Shown: positions 57,542 to 64,000 of the stretch, piece by piece
Position numbering within the stretch: the stretch's first letter is position 1
Layout: each line of letters starts with the position of its first letter
Source: Reichenbachiella versicolor
GTDB lineage: Bacteria > Bacteroidota > Bacteroidia > Cytophagales > Cyclobacteriaceae
Length of the DNA: 64,000 nucleotides
Assembly (NCBI RefSeq): GCF_003171675.1
Contig: NZ_QFZQ01000007.1
Coordinates: 62,001 to 126,000 of the forward strand
Direction of reading: 5' to 3'
Position numbers and translations under genes: made by a program
The notes under the pieces: model-generated
Told to the model about the DNA's origin: nothing
Databases searched by the model: none
Seen by the model: the letters and a program-made list of their open reading frames with translations, nothing else

Positions 57542-57817
57542 TTATTTCTTCTTGTCCTTTTTATTAATGTGGCCTCTGAAATTTCTTGTAGGAGCAAACT
57601 CTCCTAGTTTATGGCCTACCATGTTCTCGGTTACAAACACAGGAATAAATTTGTTTCCATTATGAACTGCGAATGTATGTCCCACAAAGTCTGGAGAGAT
57701 CATTGATCTTCTTGACCATGTTTTAATCACAGTCTTCTTTCCAGAATCAGTCATAGCTTGAACTTTGTTATCAAGTCTAAAGTCGATGTAAGGTCCTTTT
57801 TTAAGTGATCTTCCCAT
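57542..57817 (-). CDS. rpsS: 30S ribosomal protein S19
   Basis: 91 residues: [61 protein letters not shown]. Three bases from rplB. Confidence 0.98.
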   Translation of the reverse strand: MGRSLKKGPYIDFRLDNKVQAMTDSGKKTVIKTWSRRSMISPDFVGHTFAVHNGNKFIPVFVTENMVGHKLGEFAPTRNFRGHINKKDKKK

Positions 57818-57820
57818 TAC

Positions 57821-58645
57821 TTATTTCTTCTTTTTACCAATGATCATTTTGTTAGAATACTTCTTAGGCGTTCTAGTCTTCTGACCTTTAGCCATCACAC
57901 CAGTTCTAGACCTTGGATGACCTCCTGAAGACTTACCTTCACCACCGCCCATTGGGTGATCAACTGGGTTCATAGCAACACCTCTTACTCTTGGTCTCTT
58001 TCCTAACCATCTGTTTCTACCAGCTTTACCTAATCTCACATTCATATGATCACCATTAGATACAGTTCCGATAGTAGCTAGACAAGTAGTAAGCACCAAT
58101 CTCATTTCTCCTGAAGGAAGTTTGACAGTTGCATACTTACCTTCTCTTGCCATCAACTGAACATAAGAACCAGCACTTCTCGCCATTGCAGCACCTTTAC
58201 CAGGCTTAAGCTCGACATTGTGGATAATAGTACCAAGGGGAATTTCAGACAATAACAACGTATTACCAACCTCTGGAGCAACACCAGGACCAGACACTAG
58301 CGTCTGACCTACTTCCAACCCCGCTGGAGCGATGATATACCTTTTTTCGCCATCTGCGTAGAATACTAAAGCAATTCTAGCAGTTCTCATTGGATCGTAT
58401 TCAATTGTCTTCACAGTAGCAGGAATACCATGCTTCTCTCTTTTGAAGTCAATTGTTCTTAATTTTTTTTTGTGACCACCTCCAATATTTCTAACAGTCA
58501 TCTTACCGCTACTGTTACGTCCACCAGAACGCTTGGTAGCTTTTGTCAACGATTTCTCAGGAGTCGAAGTAGTAATCTCGTCGAAGACAGGAGCTACTCT
58601 GTACCTCGTACCTGGAGTCATCGGTTTAAGTTTTCTTACAGCCAT
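57821..58645 (-). CDS. rplB: 50S ribosomal protein L2
   Basis: 274 residues. It binds near the peptidyl-transferase centre. Seen are [38 protein letters not shown] and the conserved His loop [18 protein letters not shown]. Confidence 0.98.
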   Translation of the reverse strand: MAVRKLKPMTPGTRYRVAPVFDEITTSTPEKSLTKATKRSGGRNSSGKMTVRNIGGGHKKKLRTIDFKREKHGIPATVKTIEYDPMRTARIALVFYADGEKRYIIAPAGLEVGQTLVSGPGVAPEVGNTLLLSEIPLGTIIHNVELKPGKGAAMARSAGSYVQLMAREGKYATVKLPSGEMRLVLTTCLATIGTVSNGDHMNVRLGKAGRNRWLGKRPRVRGVAMNPVDHPMGGGEGKSSGGHPRSRTGVMAKGQKTRTPKKYSNKMIIGKKKK

Positions 58646-58655
58646 CTTCTATAAA

Positions 58656-58943
58656 TTATACTTCTCCGTAAAAATCAATAATATCTCCATCAGCAACCTG
58701 AACGATTGCCTTCTTGTATGCAGAAGTTCTTCCTGAAATGATCTTCGACTTTGTATACTTAGTCTTAGACTTACCAGGATAAACCATTGTATTCACACTT
58801 TCAACAGTAACGCCATACGCTTTCTCTACTGCCTTCTTTATCTCTACTTTGTTAGCAGATTTATCCACAACAAAACCATACTTACCAGCTTCGTTTAATG
58901 CAGATACCTTCTCGCTTACAATTGGTTTCTTTAATATGCTCAT
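58656..58943 (-). CDS. rplW: 50S ribosomal protein L23
   Basis: 95 residues; exit-tunnel protein and docking site for SRP and trigger factor. IVSEKVSALNEAGKYGFVVDKSANKVEIKKAVEKAYGV is the core. Confidence 0.97.
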   Translation of the reverse strand: MSILKKPIVSEKVSALNEAGKYGFVVDKSANKVEIKKAVEKAYGVTVESVNTMVYPGKSKTKYTKSKIISGRTSAYKKAIVQVADGDIIDFYGEV

Positions 58944-58947
58944 CTTC

Positions 58948-59577
58948 TTATTTCGTTAATAAGTTATGAATCTTATCTACTGAGCCTTCGCAAAGAATCA
59001 AGTTATCTGCATTTAATAGATCATATGTATTGATCTGGTCAGCAGTAACCACATTAGCTTTTTGAAGATTTCTTGATGACAAGAAAACGTTTTTGTTATC
59101 GTCACCTAACACTAAAAGGGTCTTTTTATCAGCTACCGACAGGTTAGCCAGTAGTGCCGAGTACTCTTTAGTTTTTGGAGCGTCGAACGCAAAATCCTCA
59201 ACGATCGCAATATTCTTCTCAGTAGCCTTGTAAGACAAAGCAGACTTTCTCGCTAAAGACTTTAACTTTTTATTCAGTTTCAACTCATAATTTCTTGGCT
59301 TAGGACCAAATACACGTCCTCCACCTCTAAAAACAGGAGATTTAATACTACCAGCCCTTGCTGTTCCAGTACCCTTCTGCTTTTTAATCTTCTTAGTAGA
59401 ACCAGCAATTTCGGCTCTCTCCTTTGATTTATGAGTTCCTTGTCTTTGGTGAGACAAGTATTGTTTCACATCCAAGTAAATAGCATGATCATTTGGCTCA
59501 ACACCAAAAACATCCTTATTCAACTCAACAGTTCTGCCGGTGTCAACACCGCTCTTATCTAATACGGATACCTTCAT
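58948..59577 (-). CDS. rplD: 50S ribosomal protein L4
   Basis: 209 residues. Tunnel extension region [31 protein letters not shown] and C-terminal Rossmann-like half. In enteric bacteria L4 represses its own operon by binding its leader; whether that occurs here is unknown. Confidence 0.97.
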   Translation of the reverse strand: MKVSVLDKSGVDTGRTVELNKDVFGVEPNDHAIYLDVKQYLSHQRQGTHKSKERAEIAGSTKKIKKQKGTGTARAGSIKSPVFRGGGRVFGPKPRNYELKLNKKLKSLARKSALSYKATEKNIAIVEDFAFDAPKTKEYSALLANLSVADKKTLLVLGDDNKNVFLSSRNLQKANVVTADQINTYDLLNADNLILCEGSVDKIHNLLTK

Positions 59578-59579
59578 GA

Positions 59580-60212
59580 CTATTTCTCTAGAATTACAAT
59601 TGAATTTTTAGGACCAGGAATTGATCCACTTACAACGATGAGGTTCTTTTCAGGAACAATTTTTAACACTTGAAGGTTAGTTACCTTCACTCTGTCTCCT
59701 CCTGTTTGACCTGCCATTCTCATTCCTTTGAATACTCTAGCTGGATAAGACGCACCACCAATAGAACCAGGAGCTCTCAATCTATTGTGCTGACCGTGTG
59801 TAGCTTGACCTACCCCCCCGAAGTTGTGTCTCTTTACTACACCCTGAAAACCTTTACCTTTAGAGGTACCAACAGCATCCACGAAGTCTTCGACTTGGAA
59901 AACATCCTCAACCTTTAGTTCTCTACCTAATTCTACTCCTCCTTCGAACTCTTCTCTAAAGTTTCGGAATTCAACAACATGTTGTTTAGGAGTAGTCTTC
60001 GCCTTTGCGAAGTGACCATTAAGAGCCTTCGTAGTACGCTTTTCTTTTCGCTCGCCATAGCCAAGCTGAATAGCTTTGTACCCGTCAGTCTCTTCATTCT
60101 TAACTTGCGTTACGACGCAAGGACCAGCTTCTATCAATGTGCATGCGACATTACGTCCATCGGCACTGTAGATACTAGTCATCCCAATTTTTTTTCCAAT
60201 GATACCTGACAT
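59580..60212 (-). CDS. rplC: 50S ribosomal protein L3
   Basis: 210 residues. [21 protein letters not shown] opens it; [32 protein letters not shown] carries the conserved methylated Gln region. First gene after a terminator and promoter, so it heads an S10-type transcript of its own. Confidence 0.98.
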   Translation of the reverse strand: MSGIIGKKIGMTSIYSADGRNVACTLIEAGPCVVTQVKNEETDGYKAIQLGYGERKEKRTTKALNGHFAKAKTTPKQHVVEFRNFREEFEGGVELGRELKVEDVFQVEDFVDAVGTSKGKGFQGVVKRHNFGGVGQATHGQHNRLRAPGSIGGASYPARVFKGMRMAGQTGGDRVKVTNLQVLKIVPEKNLIVVSGSIPGPKNSIVILEK

Positions 60213-60282
60213 CTCAGTTTTTACTCAATATTATTTTTCAATAAAATATACCTTTTTTGACGCTCTATGCGCAAAAGGAGTG

Positions 60283-60312
60283 CAAAGATAGTGAAAATCA
60301 GACGTTAGCAAA
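60283..60312 (-). promoter_or_regulatory. Promoter of the rplC-led ribosomal operon
   Basis: Minus strand TTTG (complement of 60309-60312), 18 bases, TATCTTTG (complement of 60283-60290). The predicted leader of about 65 bases precedes the rplC ATG. Confidence 0.8.
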
Positions 60313-60344
60313 ACTTTCACTACAAAATATCGTTGGCTAAGAGC

Positions 60345-60378
60345 CAAAAAAAGAACCCCAATCAAAATCAGGGTTCTT
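60345..60378 (-). terminator. Terminator between rpsJ and rplC
   Basis: Minus strand AAGAACCC, 12-base loop, GGGTTCTT followed by T6 (complement of 60345-60350). A second small stem TTGGCT/AGCCAA lies at 60333-60347. It begins 25 bases after the rpsJ stop. Confidence 0.85.
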
Positions 60379-60402
60379 AATATTTCTACAAAGTCTTATC
60401 TA

Positions 60403-60708
60403 TCAGACTTTAATCTCAACATCCACACCACTTGGTAACTCAAGTTTCATCAATGCATCAACTGTTTTTGCAGAGTTTGAATAGATATCTACCAATCTCT
60501 TGTAAGTACAAAGCTGATACTGATCTCTAGCCTTTTTGTTAACATGTGGAGATTTCAAAACTGTAAACTTTTCTTTAATAGTAGGAAGTGGAATAGGTCC
60601 ACTTACTACTGCTCCAGTAGTCTTTACAGCTCTTACGATCTTCTCAGAAGATTTGTCAACCAAGTTGTGATCGTATGACTTAAGTTTGATTCTTATTTTC
60701 TGATTCAT
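60403..60708 (-). CDS. rpsJ: 30S ribosomal protein S10
   Basis: 101 residues. [38 protein letters not shown] and [21 protein letters not shown] are typical. S10 is also transcription antiterminator NusE. Here it ends the rpsL-rpsG-fusA transcript rather than starting the S10 operon. Confidence 0.98.
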   Translation of the reverse strand: MNQKIRIKLKSYDHNLVDKSSEKIVRAVKTTGAVVSGPIPLPTIKEKFTVLKSPHVNKKARDQYQLCTYKRLVDIYSNSAKTVDALMKLELPSGVDVEIKV

Positions 60709-60720
60709 AATTCAAATATT

Positions 60721-62826
60721 TTAAGCTTCAGCTCCCTGTGATTTTTTAATCACTTCTTCAGCGATGTTTCTTGGAACTGGATCATAGTGAGAGAATGTCA
60801 GCGAGGCCGTAGCTCTACCAGATGTCATTGTTCTCAAATCAGTCACATATCCAAACATCTCTGAAAGTGGAACGTCCGCTTTCACTAGCTGTGAGTTTCC
60901 TTTAACATCCATTCCCTTCATGATACCTCTTCTTCTGTTAAGGTCTCCTGTTACTGATCCAGTATATTCATCTGGAGTAACAATCTCAACAGCCATAATT
61001 GGCTCAAGTAAAACAGGACTAGCTTTCTTTGCAGCCTCTTTAAAACCTAGTCTCGCAGCTAGTTCGAAAGATAGTGCATCTGAATCCACGTCGTGGAAAG
61101 ATCCATGATAAAGTTTAACCTTCATGCTATCTACAGGGAACCCAGCCAAAGGACCATTTTCCATTGCAGAAGTGAATCCTTTCTCAATTGCAGGGATAAA
61201 TTCTTTTGGAATTACTCCACCCACAATTTTGTTATCAAACTGAAGACCTACTTTATCAAAGTCTTCATCAACGGGAGACAATTCAAATACGATATCAGCG
61301 AATTTACCTTTACCACCCGATTGCTTCTTGTAAACCTCTTTGTGATCTACTAGTGACTGAATTGCTTCCTTATAAGCTACCTGAGGAGCACCTTGGTTGA
61401 TCTCAACCTTGAATTCTCTTTTCAATCTATCGATGATGATATCCAAGTGAAGCTCTCCCATACCTCTTAAAATAGTCTGCCCCGTATCATGGTCTGTTTC
61501 TACTTGTAGAGTTGGATCTTCCTCAACCAACTTAGCAATCGCCATACCTAATTTGTCTACATCAGCTTGAGTCTTTGGCTCAATAGCGTATCCAATTACC
61601 GGATCAGGGAAAATCATTGATTCAAGTACCACTTTACGGTCTTCACTGCAAAGTGTATCACCAGTCTTTATATCTTTAAAACCAACTACAGCTGCAATAT
61701 CCCCAGCATGAAACTGATCAATTTGATTTTGCTTGTTAGCGTGCATTTGAAAAATTCTGGAAATTCTTTCTTTTTTCAATGTTCTAGTGTTGAAAACATA
61801 AGAACCTGAATTAAGTACTCCAGAATAAGATCTAGTAAAACAAAGTCTACCTACAAATGGATCTGTTGCTATCTTAAACGCTAAAGCCGTAAACGGTTCG
61901 TCTGCAGAAGGATTGATAACTACATCTTCTTCAGTATCTACATCGGTAGCAGTCATCTCTTTTCTATCAAGCGGAGATGGAAGCAACTCCATAACATAGT
62001 CAAGCATTGTTTGAACACCTTTGTTCTTGAATGCAGATCCACAGAACATCGGAACAAATGCCATATCAATTGTTGCCTTTCTAGAAGCTTCAATAATCTC
62101 CTCTCTAGTAATAGAGTCTGGATCTTCGAAGTATTTCTCCATCAATCCTTCATCGTATTCGGCAACAGCTTCAAGCAACTCTTCTCTATATTGATCAACG
62201 TCGTCAACCATATCTGCTGGAATTTCAACTTCCTCAAAAGTCATTCCTTGGTCAGCTTCGTTCCAGATCATTGCTTTTTTCTCTACTAGATCAACGACAC
62301 CTTTAAAAGTATCTTCCGCTCCAATTGGTAATTGGAAAGGAACAGCTTTGGATCCTAATCTTTCTTTTACTTGCTTACAAACTGCAAGAAAATCAGAACC
62401 TGCACGGTCCATTTTATTTACGAAACCTAGACGTGCTACATTATAGTTATCAGCAAGTCTCCAGTTAGTCTCGGACTGAGGTTCAACACCATCAACAGCA
62501 GAAAACAAGAAAACCAAACCATCTAATACTCTCAAAGATCTATTAACCTCTACAGTGAAGTCAACGTGACCAGGAGTATCAATGATATTAATATGATAAT
62601 CTTGATTCTTATATTTCCAAAATACGGTAGTAGCAGCTGAAGTAATAGTGATACCTCTTTCTTGCTCCTGCTCCATCCAGTCCATGGTAGCAGCACCATC
62701 ATGCACTTCTCCGATCTTGTGGCTTACTCCAGTGTAATAAAGGATACGCTCTGTAGTAGTTGTCTTACCGGCATCAATGTGTGCAGCGATACCGATATTT
62801 CGCGTTAAGCTAAGGTCTCTAGCCAT
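60721..62826 (-). CDS. fusA: Elongation factor G
   Basis: 701 residues. GTPase that drives translocation. G1 [17 protein letters not shown], switch [20 protein letters not shown]3 [16 protein letters not shown]4 FVNKMDRAG are intact; domains II-V follow with the typical [13 protein letters not shown] and the C-terminal [21 protein letters not shown]. Twelve bases separate it from rpsJ. Confidence 0.98.
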   Translation of the reverse strand: MARDLSLTRNIGIAAHIDAGKTTTTERILYYTGVSHKIGEVHDGAATMDWMEQEQERGITITSAATTVFWKYKNQDYHINIIDTPGHVDFTVEVNRSLRVLDGLVFLFSAVDGVEPQSETNWRLADNYNVARLGFVNKMDRAGSDFLAVCKQVKERLGSKAVPFQLPIGAEDTFKGVVDLVEKKAMIWNEADQGMTFEEVEIPADMVDDVDQYREELLEAVAEYDEGLMEKYFEDPDSITREEIIEASRKATIDMAFVPMFCGSAFKNKGVQTMLDYVMELLPSPLDRKEMTATDVDTEEDVVINPSADEPFTALAFKIATDPFVGRLCFTRSYSGVLNSGSYVFNTRTLKKERISRIFQMHANKQNQIDQFHAGDIAAVVGFKDIKTGDTLCSEDRKVVLESMIFPDPVIGYAIEPKTQADVDKLGMAIAKLVEEDPTLQVETDHDTGQTILRGMGELHLDIIIDRLKREFKVEINQGAPQVAYKEAIQSLVDHKEVYKKQSGGKGKFADIVFELSPVDEDFDKVGLQFDNKIVGGVIPKEFIPAIEKGFTSAMENGPLAGFPVDSMKVKLYHGSFHDVDSDALSFELAARLGFKEAAKKASPVLLEPIMAVEIVTPDEYTGSVTGDLNRRRGIMKGMDVKGNSQLVKADVPLSEMFGYVTDLRTMTSGRATASLTFSHYDPVPRNIAEEVIKKSQGAEA

Positions 62827-62838
62827 TTTTCTTTATGA

Positions 62839-63306
62839 TTAAAATCTAAAATGTGAAAATGCTTTGTTTGCTTCAGCCATTCTGTGTGTATCATCCTTTT
62901 TCTTTACAGCTGCACCTTCACCTTTAGATGCAGCGATGATTTCACCAGCTAAACGCTCCTTCATAGTTTTTTCGCCTCTTGATCTAGAGTAGGAGATCAT
63001 CCATTTGATACCCAGTGAAGTCTTTCTAGAAGGTCTTACTTCAATAGGCACCTGGAATGTCGCTCCTCCAACTCTTCTTGACTTCACTTCAACTGAAGGC
63101 ATGATGTTGTTAAGCGCTTTTTTCCAAGTCTCAAGACCATTCTCACCTGTCTTCTCTTCTACTATTGCCACTGCATCATAGAAAATAGAATAAGCAATAC
63201 TCTTCTTACCGTCTACCATTAGGTAGTTCACGAATTTAGATACCAAGGTATCCTGGAACTTAGGATCCGGAAGAATATATCTCTTCTTTGGTTTCGCTTT
63301 TCTCAT
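62839..63306 (-). CDS. rpsG: 30S ribosomal protein S7
   Basis: 155 residues; 30S head assembly protein. Seen are [49 protein letters not shown] and the C-terminal [14 protein letters not shown]. Confidence 0.98.
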   Translation of the reverse strand: MRKAKPKKRYILPDPKFQDTLVSKFVNYLMVDGKKSIAYSIFYDAVAIVEEKTGENGLETWKKALNNIMPSVEVKSRRVGGATFQVPIEVRPSRKTSLGIKWMISYSRSRGEKTMKERLAGEIIAASKGEGAAVKKKDDTHRMAEANKAFSHFRF

Positions 63307-63325
63307 TATTCTTTATTGTATATAA

Positions 63326-63706
63326 TTATTTTTTATCCTTAGGCTTCTTAGCACCATACTTAGACCTTCTCTGAAGTCTACCACTTACACCAGCAGTATC
63401 CAAAGCACCTCTAATAATGTGATATCTAACACCTGGTAAATCTTTAACCCTACCTCCTCTGATCAGTACAATCGAGTGCTCTTGTAGGTTGTGGCCCTCA
63501 CCTGGGATATAAGCATTGACCTCTTTACCATTAGTCAATCTTACCCTTGCCACTTTTCTCATCGCCGAGTTCGGCTTCTTCGGAGTAGTAGTATATACTC
63601 TAGTACACACACCTCTTCGCTGCGGACACGAATCCAAAGCCGGAGACTTTGACTTCGATACCAAAGTTTTTCTACCCTTCCTTACTAATTGTTGTATAGT
63701 AGGCAT
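63326..63706 (-). CDS. rpsL: 30S ribosomal protein S12
   Basis: 126 residues. Decoding-centre protein. [44 protein letters not shown] and [20 protein letters not shown] contain the Lys positions associated with streptomycin response, both with the sensitive residues. First gene of the str operon, preceded by a perfect promoter. Confidence 0.98.
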   Translation of the reverse strand: MPTIQQLVRKGRKTLVSKSKSPALDSCPQRRGVCTRVYTTTPKKPNSAMRKVARVRLTNGKEVNAYIPGEGHNLQEHSIVLIRGGRVKDLPGVRYHIIRGALDTAGVSGRLQRRSKYGAKKPKDKK

Positions 63707-63747
63707 TTGTTATAATTTAATTTACTACCGTTCAAATTTTGGGAACG

Positions 63748-63778
63748 CAAAAATAGGGATTGCAAAATTTCTAGCAAA
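63748..63778 (-). promoter_or_regulatory. Promoter of the str operon (rpsL)
   Basis: Minus strand TTTG (complement of 63775-63778), exactly 19 bases, TATTTTTG (complement of 63748-63755): a perfect consensus promoter, lying inside the terminator hairpin of the upstream gene. The expected start is about 35-40 bases before the rpsL ATG. Confidence 0.85.
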
Positions 63779-63797
63779 ATTTCACAACCCCTATTTT
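63749..63797 (-). terminator. Terminator after the DUF3467 gene
   Basis: Minus strand AAATAGGGGTTGTGAAATTT pairs with AAATTTTG-CAATCCCTATTT and ends in a T-tract. It lies 22 bases after the DUF3467 stop and overlaps the rpsL promoter. Confidence 0.7.
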
Positions 63798-63818
63798 AAA
63801 TATATTTATGTCAGGCAC

Positions 63819-64000
63819 TTACGCTTCGCCTACTGCACCTCCGAAATTCATTGGGAATTTTGGAGATTCTTCGACTTGCTTAATAGGTCCAAACATTTTT
63901 TCATATTTCTGAATATTCTCTTGAAGTGCCAAAAACAAACGCTTGGCATGCTCTGGAGTAACAACTACTCTTGATTTCACCTTAGCCTTTGGTACTCCTG
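63819..64000 (-). CDS. DUF3467 protein, C-terminal part (cut by window edge)
   Basis: The minus strand reads 60 codons to a TAA at 63819-63821: GVPKAKVKSRVVVTPEHAKR then LFLALQENIQKYEKMFGPIK and FPMNFGGAVGEA. This is the conserved C-terminal half of DUF3467 (family of about 100 residues). In Bacteroidota this gene commonly stands between rpoC and rpsL, so the rpoBC operon probably lies just outside the window. Function unknown. Confidence 0.85.
   Translation of the reverse strand, partial: GVPKAKVKSRVVVTPEHAKRLFLALQENIQKYEKMFGPIKQVEESPKFPMNFGGAVGEA

Noticed and set aside
63516-63974. 152-codon plus-strand frame over rpsL and DUF3467
   Set aside because: Opposite to two firmly identified genes and across a terminator and promoter.

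Overview
The window looks like chromosome of a Bacteroidota bacterium of the order Cytophagales; the genus cannot be fixed from sequence alone. Supporting signs are TonB-dependent receptors with secreted partners, a secreted beta-helix protein with a type IX secretion C-terminal sorting domain, a propeller-type (Reg_prop/Y_Y_Y) sensor kinase, LytS/LytTR signalling, A-rich translation starts without strong Shine-Dalgarno sequences, and promoters of the Bacteroidota form TTTG-N19-TAnnTTTG (for example 36616-36646, 60283-60312 and 63748-63778, minus strand). No rRNA, tRNA, CRISPR array, phage or insertion sequence was seen.

Layout. 1-1.7 kb: start of an alanine dehydrogenase gene, a RelE/HigB-type toxin-antitoxin pair and a small secreted protein. 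1.8-10.5 kb: a large Asp-box repeat protein, then a TonB receptor, a DUF2141 protein, a TPR-like secreted protein, a degenerate 40-41-bp periodic array with phased A/T tracts, and a LytS/LytTR two-component pair. 10.6-17.8 kb: alpha-L-fucosidase, T9SS-exported beta-helix protein and a convergent 1084-residue propeller sensor kinase, plausibly a small glycan-use locus. 18-22 kb: prfB (with the classical +1 programmed frameshift), ppx, a YihY membrane protein and ppa, all on the minus strand. 22-29 kb: a tandem pair of SpoIIAA-like proteins, ilvE, a cobalamin adenosyltransferase, a metallophosphoesterase, aroB, an overlooked 57-residue membrane protein and aroA. 29.5-35.7 kb: a poly-HAMP chemoreceptor, a YfiR-like periplasmic protein and a TonB receptor in one likely operon, with a convergent PstS-like lipoprotein. 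36-42.3 kb: a membrane coiled-coil protein, proAB, a striking 20-21-bp periodic degenerate array, an M42 peptidase, a second ppx and an Ldh-family dehydrogenase. 42.5-46.6 kb: outer-membrane protein, FtsB/DivIC, enolase and carA. 46.7-63.7 kb: the str-S10-spc-alpha ribosomal superoperon on the minus strand (rpsL to rplQ, including the short rpmJ and rpmD), followed at the right edge by the 3' end of a DUF3467 gene.

How it works together. The right half is core information processing: ribosomal proteins, EF-G, IF-1, SecY and RpoA. A terminator and new promoter separate rpsJ from rplC, another promoter lies ahead of rpsH, and the rpsL promoter sits inside a terminator hairpin. The left half is envelope- and nutrient-facing, with two separate TonB-receptor sensory loci. 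The most unusual material is non-coding: two unrelated degenerate arrays, with periods of about 20.6 bp and 40.6 bp (near two and four turns of the DNA helix). The unit-length pattern of each argues against protein coding. The chemoreceptor/YfiR/TonB-receptor operon is the best candidate for an under-described protein system.
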